From: Croceibacterium_A sp039927815 | Lineage (GTDB): Bacteria; Pseudomonadota; Alphaproteobacteria; Sphingomonadales; Sphingomonadaceae | DNA: 64,000 nucleotides | Assembly: GCA_039927815.1 (NCBI GenBank) | Contig: JBDSUJ010000090.1 | Coordinates: 1-64,000 of the forward strand | Reading direction: 5' to 3' | Shown: positions 26,009 to 34,700 of the stretch, one piece after another | How the letters are laid out: each line of letters opens with the position of its first letter | Position numbering within the stretch: position 1 is the stretch's first letter | Notes under the pieces: generated by a model | Databases searched by the model: none | What the model was told of the DNA's origin: nothing | What the model saw: only the letters and a program-made list of their open reading frames with translations | Translations under genes and position numbers: made by a program

Positions 26009-29000
26009 ATGATGGGCAGGGTTTCAGGGCGCGCGCGCGCCCGCTTGTGGCTGGGCGGAGCGGCCGGGGTGCTGGGTATCGCTCTCGCCCAGCCGGCATG
26101 GGCGCAGGACGCGGCCCAGGGCGGCCCCGATGCGACGCCGGGCGACTCCGCAGCGGACGACGATAACCCCAAGGACAGCAGCGCGATCGTCGTCACCGGT
26201 TCTCGCCTCGTGACGAACGGGATGACTTCACCGGTGCCGGTGACCGCGGTCCAGGCCGAGGAACTGGCCAAGATGGATCCGACCGCGCTGATCAACAGCC
26301 TCAGCCAACTGCCGCAATTTTATGGCAACCAGACACCCAACAACTCCAACTTCTTTACCCGCGGCGGCACCGGCAACCTCAACTTGCGCGGCCTCGGCCC
26401 CAACCGCACGCTGACCTTGCTCAATGGCCGTCGAGTTCCGTCGAGCAGCGCGTTTGGCGGGGTCGACGTGAACCTGTTCCCCGAGGCCATGATCAAGGGC
26501 ATCGAGACCGTCACCGGCGGCGCCTCGGCCGCCTATGGCAGCGACGCCGTGGCGGGGGTCGTCAATTTCCTGCTCGATACCAGGTTCGACGGATTTGAAG
26601 CCGACCTGCAGTTCGGCGCCACTTCGCGTGGCGACGGCAACAATATGGAAGCGAAGCTGGCCTTCGGCACTGACCTGGGCGAGCGCGCGCATGTGCTGAT
26701 TGCGGGATCATACGCGAAGCAGGACGGTATCCACCAGCTCACCAGCCGCGACTGGTACAACGGCACCGGAGCCGTTCAGGTGGGCGGCGTGTGGACCGAT
26801 TTTCCCAACGTTCATTCGGTCACCGGGTCGTTCGACGGGGTCATCTACGCGCCGGGCACCGCGATCAACGGCCTGGCCTTCAACCGCGGCGGCGGATACG
26901 CGCCGCTCGTCGTGGGCTCTCCCTCCCAGGGGGTCGTGGGCAACGGCGGGCGCGCGGTCGGCGGCGGCGGCGATGACCTCAATGCAGAACTGTTCACGCT
27001 CTATCCGGATACGGACAGATATTCGGCGTTCGCCTATGGCGATTATGAACTGACCGACAATTTCAAGGTCTTCGCCCAGTTCATGCGCGGCTATAACCAT
27101 CAGTTCCAGTATAACGTTACGCGCGGCTCTCTGTTCGGATCGCCGACCGCCATCACGATCTTCCAGGACAACGCGTTTCTGCCCGAAGCGCTGCGCCAGA
27201 TCATGATTGCCAACAAGATCCCCTCGTTCGCCCTGCGCCGCGTCGGCAGCATCGAGGACATCGGTGACGTCTGGTACGAGGACAGGGTCACCCAGAACGT
27301 CGGCACAGTGGGGTTTGACGGTACGATCGGCAGCGGAGGCTTCCTCGATGGCTGGAAATACGACGGCTATTACCAGTACGGCCACAGCGAGCGGGTGTGG
27401 GACCAGTACACCCTCCGCGTTGATCGCATCTTCGCCGCGGTCGACGCGGTCAGAGATACCGGCGGCAACATCGTGTGCCGCGTATCCACCTTTGCCGGCG
27501 GCGCAGCGGCCTTCCCAGGGTGCCAGCCGATCAATCTTTTCGGCCGGGGCAACGCATCCTCTGGCGCGGTCGACTATGTGCTGGGCAACGACGTCGGGCT
27601 CAACGTCAGCGCCCCGCTGTATTTCGCCAACCTTGGCTACACCGGCGAGACGCTCGACTACACGTCGGTGGCCCCCAAGCGCAATATCACGACATTCGTC
27701 CAGCACTTCGCCGAAGTGTCCGCGCACGGTGACCTGTTTGACGGCTGGGCGGGTCCGATCTCGCTGGCGCTGGGCGCGTCCTACCGCAAGGAGACGATCC
27801 ACCAAGTGGTGCAGGACACCGCCAACCTCGGTTCGAATTTCGACGGCGCGGTTCACCCTGTAATGTGCAGCAACGCCGCGATCGGACTGCGCGGGGTCAA
27901 CCCGGCCGATTGCGCCAATACGGTCGCGTTCCAGTTTTCAAAGGTATCGAACATCCAGGGCGCGGCCGAGGTCAAGGAAGGCTTCGCCGAAACACTGATC
28001 CCGCTGTTCGACAGCCATCACGGCACCAGCGCCACGCTCGACCTTGCCGCGCGGGTCGCCAACTATTCCGGTTCGGGCACGATCCTCGCCTACAAGGCCG
28101 GGCTCGATGCCAACGTGATCGACGGGCTGCGGCTGCGCGGGACCTATTCGCGCGACGTCCGCGCGGGCAATTTGTCGGAGCGTTTCGACAAGACCGGGGG
28201 CAGCGGCAACGTCACCGATCCGCGCACCGCCGCGCAGAATGCGACCTATGGCGGCACGACTTACGTCACCACGATCTTTTCGGGCGGCAATCCTGCCATC
28301 AAGCCGGAAAAGGCCGACACCTTCACCGCCGGAATCGTGTTCCAACCGCAATTCCTGCCAGGGTTTTCGGCGTCGGTCGACTGGTACAAAGTCAGCATCG
28401 CGGGAGCGATCGCGACGGTCGGAACCAACGAAGTGGCGCGGCGCTGCTTCGCCGACAACGATCCTCAGTTCTGCGCGCTGGTGACAACCGACCCGGCGCA
28501 GGGCGGTAAGATCATCCTGGTCGGCAACCAGTTCGTCAACGTCGCGCAATCGCGCGTCGAAGGTGTCGACGCCGAGCTTGGCTATCGCTCAGCCGTCACC
28601 CTGCTGGGTGGCGACGAACGGATCAGCTCGCGGGTGTTCCTGACCTGGCTGCGCGACCGCTCCGACGTCGGCGCCACCGGTGTCGTCACCCGGTTCGACG
28701 GGCTAACCGGCCTGGCTCCGGATACCGGGGCGCAGGGGCTGTTCCCTTCGTTCAAGGCGACCGGCAACATCACATACGCCAATGGCCCGTTCTCGCTGTT
28801 TCTCCAGGGACGGGTGATCGGCAAAGGCAAGCGAACCTACCTGATCGGGGCCGCCGCCGCGGTGGAAGGGACCAACATCGCCGACAATTCGGTGCCCGCT
28901 GTGTTCTATGCCGACATGCGGGTGTCGTACGATCTGGAGGTCAACGGCAACAAAGTGGAGCTGTGGGGCTCGGTCACCAATCTGCTCGATCGCGATCCTC

Positions 29001-29110
29001 CGGTAACCGGCACGTACTCGACGTTCAGCGGCGCCTCGACGCAATATAATGCCGGATTGTTCGATGTCCTCGGCCGCCGCTTTACGATGGGTGTCAAGTT
29101 GAAGGTGTGA
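26009..29110 (+). CDS. TonB-dependent outer-membrane receptor
   Basis: A 1033-residue receptor. A signal peptide covers residues 1 to about 32 (ending QPAWAQD). A TonB-box-like SAIVVTGSRL lies near 58. The plug (about 70-200) includes PVPVTAVQAEELAKMDP, NFFTRGGTGNLNLRGLGPNRTLTLLNGRRV and ETVTGGASAAYGSDAVAGVVNF. The rest is a beta-barrel, with FKVFAQFMRGYNHQF and LRLRGTYSRDVRAGNLSE. The C-terminus ends GRRFTMGVKLKV, without the usual final Phe. It is energised by TonB-ExbBD and imports large or scarce substrates. The downstream sulfatase and the LysR gene suggest a sulfated substrate. Confidence 0.92.
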   Translation: MMGRVSGRARARLWLGGAAGVLGIALAQPAWAQDAAQGGPDATPGDSAADDDNPKDSSAIVVTGSRLVTNGMTSPVPVTAVQAEELAKMDPTALINSLSQLPQFYGNQTPNNSNFFTRGGTGNLNLRGLGPNRTLTLLNGRRVPSSSAFGGVDVNLFPEAMIKGIETVTGGASAAYGSDAVAGVVNFLLDTRFDGFEADLQFGATSRGDGNNMEAKLAFGTDLGERAHVLIAGSYAKQDGIHQLTSRDWYNGTGAVQVGGVWTDFPNVHSVTGSFDGVIYAPGTAINGLAFNRGGGYAPLVVGSPSQGVVGNGGRAVGGGGDDLNAELFTLYPDTDRYSAFAYGDYELTDNFKVFAQFMRGYNHQFQYNVTRGSLFGSPTAITIFQDNAFLPEALRQIMIANKIPSFALRRVGSIEDIGDVWYEDRVTQNVGTVGFDGTIGSGGFLDGWKYDGYYQYGHSERVWDQYTLRVDRIFAAVDAVRDTGGNIVCRVSTFAGGAAAFPGCQPINLFGRGNASSGAVDYVLGNDVGLNVSAPLYFANLGYTGETLDYTSVAPKRNITTFVQHFAEVSAHGDLFDGWAGPISLALGASYRKETIHQVVQDTANLGSNFDGAVHPVMCSNAAIGLRGVNPADCANTVAFQFSKVSNIQGAAEVKEGFAETLIPLFDSHHGTSATLDLAARVANYSGSGTILAYKAGLDANVIDGLRLRGTYSRDVRAGNLSERFDKTGGSGNVTDPRTAAQNATYGGTTYVTTIFSGGNPAIKPEKADTFTAGIVFQPQFLPGFSASVDWYKVSIAGAIATVGTNEVARRCFADNDPQFCALVTTDPAQGGKIILVGNQFVNVAQSRVEGVDAELGYRSAVTLLGGDERISSRVFLTWLRDRSDVGATGVVTRFDGLTGLAPDTGAQGLFPSFKATGNITYANGPFSLFLQGRVIGKGKRTYLIGAAAAVEGTNIADNSVPAVFYADMRVSYDLEVNGNKVELWGSVTNLLDRDPPVTGTYSTFSGASTQYNAGLFDVLGRRFTMGVKLKV

Positions 29111-29230
29111 CCCATGGCGCACAGCACGGCCGCGGCGCGGGCTTGCGCCTGATCGGGCTGCGGCACAGACAGGAGCGGGAACGGGCGGATTTTCGCCATA
29201 AATACGGCCAGACGGGGTAGAGGATCGCGC

Positions 29231-30676
29231 ATGAATGATGGAATAACCCGCCGCTTCGCCATTGCCGGCGCGCTCGGCACCGCGGCCGCGCTGTCGGTCG
29301 GAACACCCGCCGTGCCCCAGGCGACACGGCGCAAGCCCAACGTGCTGTACATCATGGCTGACGATCTCGGGTACGCCGACCTGTCATGCTATGGTCGGCG
29401 TGATTACCGGACTCCGGTGCTCGACGGCCTGGCCAGCCAGGGGATGATGTTCACCCACGCCTACGCCAACAGCGCGGTGTGCACCGCTACTCGTGTGGCG
29501 CTGATCACCGGCCGCTATCAGTACCGCTTGCCGATCGGCCTGCAGGAACCGCTCGCCGGCGCTGACATCGGCGTGCCGCCGTCGAGCGAGCACCCGACGC
29601 TCCCCTCATTGATGCGCGACGCGGGCTATCGCACCACGCTGATCGGCAAATGGCACCTCGGGATGCTGCCCAAGTTCGGTCCGTTGCAGAGCGGGTACGA
29701 CGAGTTCTGGGGGCTGCGCGGCGGCGGAGTGGACTACTATACCCACGGCTTCGGTGGCCGGACTGACTTGTGGGACGGCGATACCCCGGTCGATCAGGTC
29801 GGCTACATGACCGACCTGATCGCTGATCACGCCATGGCGACGCTCGATAAGCGCGCGCGCGACAAGCGCCCGTTCTTCCTCAGCCTGCACTTCACCGCGC
29901 CGCATTGGCCATGGGAAGCCGACGATGCCACGGGCCAGGCGGAAAGCCAGCGCATCGCGACGAAGCCCGGCGATGGCGGCGTGCAGGACTACGACGGCGG
30001 TGACCAGGCGACTTATGCAGCGATGATGCGCTCGCTCGACAGCAACATCGGACGCATCCTCACCCGGCTGAGCGCGCTTGGGCTGGAGCGTGACACCATC
30101 GTGGTGTTCACCAGCGATAACGGCGGCGAACGGTTCAGCGATACTTGGCCGTTTACCGGCAAGAAGACCGAACTGCTCGAAGGCGGGCTACGCATCCCGG
30201 CGATCGTGCGCTGGCCCGGACTGGTGCGCCCCGGCAGTCACAGTACCGTGCCGATCATTACCATGGACTGGCTGCCGACGTTCGTGGCCGCCGGTGGCGG
30301 GCGGGTCGATCCGGCCTACCCCAGCGACGGGACCGATATCCGCACTCCGCTGGCCGGCGGCACTTTGCCCGAACGCAGCCTGTTCTGGCGGTTTGGCAAC
30401 AAGCAGCAGCGCGCCGTTCGCCGCGGTCAGCACAAATACCTCCGGATCAACGGCAACGAATTCCTGTTCGACGTCGTCGCCGATCCACTCGAGCGCGCCA
30501 ATCTCAAGGTCCGGATGCCCGCCAAGTTCGCCGAGCTGAAGCGTTCGTGGGAGCAGTGGGATTCCGGGATGCTCCACGATCCGCGCGCGCCGAGCGCCGG
30601 GAATACGCCCGACCATCTGGCCGACCACTTCGCGCCGCCCGCATCTCCCCCGCCTGACCCCGGGCGCGGGCTCTAG
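29231..30676 (+). CDS. Tat-exported sulfatase (arylsulfatase family)
   Basis: A 481-residue S1-type sulfatase hydrolysing sulfate esters. The N-terminus has a twin-arginine signal (TRRFAIAGALGTAAAL). The formylglycine site is CTATR (Cys84), a CxAxR variant of the usual CxPSR. Metal ligands are MADDLGYAD (Asp43-Asp44), FTSDNGGE for Asp-Asn, and basic contacts in IGKWHLG and FTAPHWPW. A formylglycine-generating enzyme is needed for activity; none of the ordinary type is in the window (the only FGE-fold gene is egtB). It follows the receptor by 120 bases, and its last four bases overlap the facing MFS gene. Confidence 0.92.
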   Translation: MNDGITRRFAIAGALGTAAALSVGTPAVPQATRRKPNVLYIMADDLGYADLSCYGRRDYRTPVLDGLASQGMMFTHAYANSAVCTATRVALITGRYQYRLPIGLQEPLAGADIGVPPSSEHPTLPSLMRDAGYRTTLIGKWHLGMLPKFGPLQSGYDEFWGLRGGGVDYYTHGFGGRTDLWDGDTPVDQVGYMTDLIADHAMATLDKRARDKRPFFLSLHFTAPHWPWEADDATGQAESQRIATKPGDGGVQDYDGGDQATYAAMMRSLDSNIGRILTRLSALGLERDTIVVFTSDNGGERFSDTWPFTGKKTELLEGGLRIPAIVRWPGLVRPGSHSTVPIITMDWLPTFVAAGGGRVDPAYPSDGTDIRTPLAGGTLPERSLFWRFGNKQQRAVRRGQHKYLRINGNEFLFDVVADPLERANLKVRMPAKFAELKRSWEQWDSGMLHDPRAPSAGNTPDHLADHFAPPASPPPDPGRGL

Positions 30677-32025
30677 GCCGGCTGGAGCGTTCCTTCGAGG
30701 TCAGCCTTGGGCCGGCCGATCGCGCCCAGCAGCAGGATCAGCAGCGCCACCACCACCGCAGGGATCGCGACCATCAGCAGGATCGTCTGCAACGACAGCG
30801 ACCAGCCGAGCGCGAGCCCGCCGATCAGCGGGAACGCTATCCCGCCGATCCGGCCCGAGCCGCCGGCCCAGCCAATCCCGCTGCTGCGCATCTCGGGCGG
30901 ATAGCCGAGCGTCGCTAGATTGTTGATGCCGGTCTGTCCGCCGACCTGGCAATAGTTCCACACCACCAGCCCGACCACGAACATCACCGACCCGGCGGGA
31001 AGGTAACCGAGCGCGCCGATCGCGATCGCATCGACGAAGAAGAACCCGGCGATCAGGATGTAGGGGTTCACCCGGTCCATCAGCCAACCCATCGTCAGCG
31101 TGCCGAGCGCGCCGCCGACGAAGCCGATCATCAGGTACTTGGCGAATTGCTGGACCGGCATCCCGCCAAGTTCCTGGAAATACGTCGGCAGCCAGTTGGC
31201 CATCAGCGCAATGTTGCCCATCGCCATGAAGCACGCGGCCCACAGGATCGCCGTCTGCAAGCGGTAGCGCGGCCCGAACATCGCGAGCGGCCCGGTCTGC
31301 TCGGGCCTGGGCGCATTGCCGAGATGGAACACCTCCTCTCCCGTGATCCCCGCGCTACGATCGATCTCCCGCACGACTTGGCCAATGCGCCGATCCGCCG
31401 GGTTACGCGCTACGCGGAATGGCAGCGATTCCGGAATCAGCAGCAGCAGCGGCAGCCCGACCAGCGGAAGGACCGCGCCGAGCCAGAAGCCGATCTGCCA
31501 GCCGTAAATATCGAGCATCCACGCGGCCATCGCGCCGCTGGCGATGTTGGCGCCGGAAAAGCACACCAGCGCGATCGCCATGAACGAGGCCCGCCGCCGC
31601 CGCGGGGTCATCTCGGACAACAGCGCCAGCGCGATCGGCAACATCGCCGAAAAGAAAATCCCGGAGATTCCACGCAACCACATCATCATCGTGGTCGAAG
31701 TCGAATAGGCCGCCCACGCCGAGAGCACGCCAAAGATCGCCAGGCTTAGCGCCAGCACCGGCTTGCGCCCGATCCGGTCGGCCAGCGGCGGCATCGCGAA
31801 CGCGCCAACCGCCATGCCCACTTGCTGGGCGGTGATCACCCCGGTCATGCCCTTGGGGGTGGTACCCAGCCCGGCCGCGACCGCCGGCAGGATCTTGCCG
31901 AAGAAATACATGTCGAAGCCGTCGATGAAGAGGATGATCGAGCATACGACGAGCAACGTGAGCTCGCGCCAGCCGATCGGCCGGGCGTCGATGAACGCTG
32001 TCACGTCGAACCGTTTGTCGCTCAA
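30673..32025 (-). CDS. MFS transporter, aromatic acid:H+ symporter (AAHS)-like
   Basis: A 450-residue carrier with about 12 transmembrane helices. The AAHS marker DGFDMYFFGKILPAVA is in helix 1, then PLADRIGRKPVLALS (the MFS D-R-x-G-R-K loop) and the helix 4-5 segment MLPIALALLSEMTPRRRRAS. The family moves benzoate-type acids, p-hydroxybenzoate, vanillate or shikimate. The start is a TTG at 32025 behind GGAGGAGAGG. It converges on the sulfatase with a four-base overlap. It could import a phenolic product released by the sulfatase. Confidence 0.85.
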   Translation of the reverse strand: MSDKRFDVTAFIDARPIGWRELTLLVVCSIILFIDGFDMYFFGKILPAVAAGLGTTPKGMTGVITAQQVGMAVGAFAMPPLADRIGRKPVLALSLAIFGVLSAWAAYSTSTTMMMWLRGISGIFFSAMLPIALALLSEMTPRRRRASFMAIALVCFSGANIASGAMAAWMLDIYGWQIGFWLGAVLPLVGLPLLLLIPESLPFRVARNPADRRIGQVVREIDRSAGITGEEVFHLGNAPRPEQTGPLAMFGPRYRLQTAILWAACFMAMGNIALMANWLPTYFQELGGMPVQQFAKYLMIGFVGGALGTLTMGWLMDRVNPYILIAGFFFVDAIAIGALGYLPAGSVMFVVGLVVWNYCQVGGQTGINNLATLGYPPEMRSSGIGWAGGSGRIGGIAFPLIGGLALGWSLSLQTILLMVAIPAVVVALLILLLGAIGRPKADLEGTLQPA

Positions 32026-32070
32026 TGGCCTCTCCTCCGCCAAGCAGAGTGGCCGCGAGGGCCGCGAAGG

Positions 32071-32739
32071 TCAATCGGCGGCGGCAGGCTGCGGATGGTG
32101 CGGGACCAGCACCAGCGTCCCTTCTTCGACCCGCCACGAGGCCAGGCGGCTGAGCAGGTTCATGCCGATGACATTGGTTGGCCCGAGATTGGGCGCGATG
32201 ATCGCGTCAAGCCCACGCGCCGCCACGCTGCCAAAGCGCAACTCCTCGATCGAGGTGAGTTGCGCGGCTACTGTGCCATTGGCGGTCTGCATCTGCACCG
32301 GGACCACCGTCGCGCGAGGCGTGAGTCCAGCTGCGGCCGCCGTTTCGCCCGAGACCGCGGTCAGCGTTGCGCCGGTATCGACCAGAAAACGCGCCCGATG
32401 GCCGTTGACGCGCGCCGTGATCCAGTAATGCCCGTCGCGCGCCAGGGGGACCCGCGTTTCGCCGCCCTCGACCACTTGCTCGGGCATGCCCAGTGCGGGC
32501 ACCGCCAGATCGAAGCGCGGATCGAGCCGCGACAACTGGAGCACAACCAGCAGGAGGATGGCCATCAGCCCGAGCGTGCTGGTCATGCGCAAAGTTCGCC
32601 CCAGCGCCGGCAACGGGCGGATCAGCAGCGAGCCGAGAATACCGAGCAGCATCGCGCCGACCGCCGCCAGCAACAGCAGCGATTGGGGCAGTTGGTGAAG
32701 CGTGCTGGCCAGTTTCTGCCAGGCCGGTCCGAAGTCCAT
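32071..32739 (-). CDS. Membrane-anchored retropepsin-like aspartic protease (TIGR02281 family)
   Basis: A 222-residue protein with two N-terminal membrane helices (about residues 19-41 and 53-69) and a C-terminal clan AA domain. The active-site motif is LVDTGATLTAVS with Asp121, and VIGMNLLSRL near residue 192 matches the conserved retropepsin flank. One-domain proteases of this type work as homodimers. The domain lies outside the inner membrane by the positive-inside rule, though I cannot be certain. It starts 42 bases after the DUF5996 gene ends and may belong to the egt operon. Confidence 0.85.
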   Translation of the reverse strand: MDFGPAWQKLASTLHQLPQSLLLLAAVGAMLLGILGSLLIRPLPALGRTLRMTSTLGLMAILLLVVLQLSRLDPRFDLAVPALGMPEQVVEGGETRVPLARDGHYWITARVNGHRARFLVDTGATLTAVSGETAAAAGLTPRATVVPVQMQTANGTVAAQLTSIEELRFGSVAARGLDAIIAPNLGPTNVIGMNLLSRLASWRVEEGTLVLVPHHPQPAAAD

Positions 32740-32781
32740 GGCGTTCGATATAAGCCGCGCCAGCTTGCTTGGCGATGACTG

Positions 32782-33717
32782 CTAGGGTGCGGTTGGCGGA
32801 CGCCCGAACGCTGGCGTGGCGGCCACCACCTGATCGGACGGCCAAGCGAGCCGCTCCGCGGCGGCGGCATACGTCGCGTCGAGAAATTCCTGCACCAGCG
32901 CGCTGGGTTCGGGCGCCGTCCTGACCGCCGCATATGGCAGCAAGAATTCGCCGAGTTCGCCGTTCCACCCGGCCGCGCCCGGCAACCCGGCGCTGCCGCC
33001 AAGGCCCTCCGGAGTGGGATAAGCATAGGCGTAGAACGCCGCCTGCGGACAGGCATCGTTGCCCGGCCAGAACCCCGCGCTTATCACCTCGTGGCTATAG
33101 GCCTCGCGCGCCACCGCGTCGGGCAAACCCGGGAATCCGCCTGGATGCGGCGGGGCGGTGCGACCGGAGAAACGCGACACGGCCAGGTCGAAGCTGCCCC
33201 AGAACAAGTGGCTCGGCGAGCTCTTGCCGCGATACAGCGACCTGAACGCGACCAACTCGCGGTCCGCTAGCAGGAACGCGCGGTGCACCCGGCGCGCGCA
33301 CTCGGGGTCCCACGCACGCGGCCGATCATCCTCGACAAACCGCACGGCATCGGGAATTTCGTTGGGTCTTCCATAAAGCGGCGCCGGCAGTCCGAGCGCG
33401 GCGAGAAGCGCGGACAATTCGCTGTGAACCTCGGCTATCGGTTTGCCGGCCACCTCCAGCACCGACTGGGAGCCGCTATCGCAGGCCACACGGATCGTCC
33501 CGTCGAGAAAATCGAGCTCGGCGCTGAACTGGCGCGCGCCGCCGGGCAGGCTGCGGGTAATCGCACCGCGCGGGGTCATCCGCAGGGTCACCTGCCAACT
33601 GTGGTTGGTCCACGGCAACAGCCGCAACGGCAATTTGCCGACCAGCTGCAGCAGCAGGTGGAGGCTTTCGATCGTCGGCTTGTCGGCCGTATAATCGAGG
33701 CGCGGCCACTCGCTCAT
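32782..33717 (-). CDS. DUF5996 family protein
   Basis: A 311-residue cytoplasmic protein matching DUF5996 along its length: WPRLDYTADKPTIESLHLLLQLVGKLPLRL near the start, PWTNHSWQVTLRMTPRG near residue 35, ELDFLDGTIRVACDSG, FWGSFDLAVSRFSGR near 170, EAYSHEVISAGFWPG near 205 and AFYAYAYPTPEGL. Function is unknown. Its ATG overlaps the egtD stop as ATGA, so it is translationally coupled to ergothioneine synthesis. Conserved His and aromatic residues suggest an enzyme or ligand-binding protein, but this is guesswork. Confidence 0.85.
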   Translation of the reverse strand: MSEWPRLDYTADKPTIESLHLLLQLVGKLPLRLLPWTNHSWQVTLRMTPRGAITRSLPGGARQFSAELDFLDGTIRVACDSGSQSVLEVAGKPIAEVHSELSALLAALGLPAPLYGRPNEIPDAVRFVEDDRPRAWDPECARRVHRAFLLADRELVAFRSLYRGKSSPSHLFWGSFDLAVSRFSGRTAPPHPGGFPGLPDAVAREAYSHEVISAGFWPGNDACPQAAFYAYAYPTPEGLGGSAGLPGAAGWNGELGEFLLPYAAVRTAPEPSALVQEFLDATYAAAAERLAWPSDQVVAATPAFGRPPTAP

Positions 33718-34700
33718 GGAGCGTGGCGCGGCTGGCTCGCTTCAGCGAGGATCAGCGAGAACCGCGCCTCGCTGTCGAGCCAGCGCTTGATCGGCGTCCA
33801 CCCGCCGGCAAGCAGCAGGGTATTCTGGCTGCGGCGGTCGAACTTGTGGCTGTTCTCAGTATGGATCGTCTCGCCGTCGGCCATTGTGAAGCGGTGGCCG
33901 GAAACCTCGAAGGCGATCGCTTCGGTCGCTTCCAAATGCATCTCGATCCGCGCCCAGGTGTCATTCCAGCGCGCCACGTGGCGCAGCTTGTCGACCGGAA
34001 TTGTGCCGTCCAGTTCGCGGTTGATCCGCCGCGCGAGGTTGAGATTGAACGCCGTGGTGACCCCGGCCGCATCGTCATAAGCGGCCTCGAGCACGCCGGG
34101 ATCCTTGATCAGGTCCATCCCGATCAGCAGCTGCGCGTCCGCCCCCAGCGTGGCCCGCATCGAGCGCAGCAGATCGACCGCTGTCGGCGCAACCATGTTG
34201 CCGATCGTGGACCCGGGGAAGAATCCCAGTTTGGCGAGCCCGGCAACCGCGTCGGGCATGACTACCGGCTTCATGAAGTCGGCCTCAACCGGATGAATCG
34301 GCAGCCCGGGAAACTTGGCCGCCAGTTCATCGGCCGATGAGCGCAGGAAATCGCCCGAGATGTCGAGCGGGACATAGGCGGCAGGATCGACGCATCCGAG
34401 CAGGAGCGGGGTTTTCACCGACGAGCCCGATCCGAACTCGACCACCGCCCTGCCCGATGGAATCAAGTCGCGGAACTCGCCGCAGCGCTGGCGCAGGATC
34501 TCGGTTTCGGCGCGCGTAGGATAATATTCGGGTAGCTGGGTGATGGCTTCGAAAAGTCGCGAGCCTTCCTCGTCGTAAAACCAGCGCGCGGGCACCGCCT
34601 TGGGGACCTGCGAAAGGCCCGCCAGGACATCGGCGCGGAACGCCCGGTCGACCCCGTTGTGGTCGAGCTCGACGAGCGTCAGGCCGGGCTCCGCTCTCAC
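33714..34700 (-). CDS. egtD: L-histidine N-alpha-methyltransferase EgtD
   Basis: A 328-residue SAM-dependent enzyme that trimethylates histidine to hercynine, the first step of ergothioneine synthesis. Visible marks are ARWFYDEEGSRLFEAITQLPEYYPTRAE near residue 36, VVEFGSGSSVKTPLLL near 81, YVPLDISGDFL, FFPGSTIGNM near 155 and the C-terminal IHTENSHKF that binds histidine. It starts with GTG 34700, sharing GTGA with the egtB stop, so egtB-egtD are coupled. The frame extends 230 codons upstream as a shadow of egtB and is not the real start. Confidence 0.95.
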   Translation of the reverse strand: MRAEPGLTLVELDHNGVDRAFRADVLAGLSQVPKAVPARWFYDEEGSRLFEAITQLPEYYPTRAETEILRQRCGEFRDLIPSGRAVVEFGSGSSVKTPLLLGCVDPAAYVPLDISGDFLRSSADELAAKFPGLPIHPVEADFMKPVVMPDAVAGLAKLGFFPGSTIGNMVAPTAVDLLRSMRATLGADAQLLIGMDLIKDPGVLEAAYDDAAGVTTAFNLNLARRINRELDGTIPVDKLRHVARWNDTWARIEMHLEATEAIAFEVSGHRFTMADGETIHTENSHKFDRRSQNTLLLAGGWTPIKRWLDSEARFSLILAEASQPRHAP

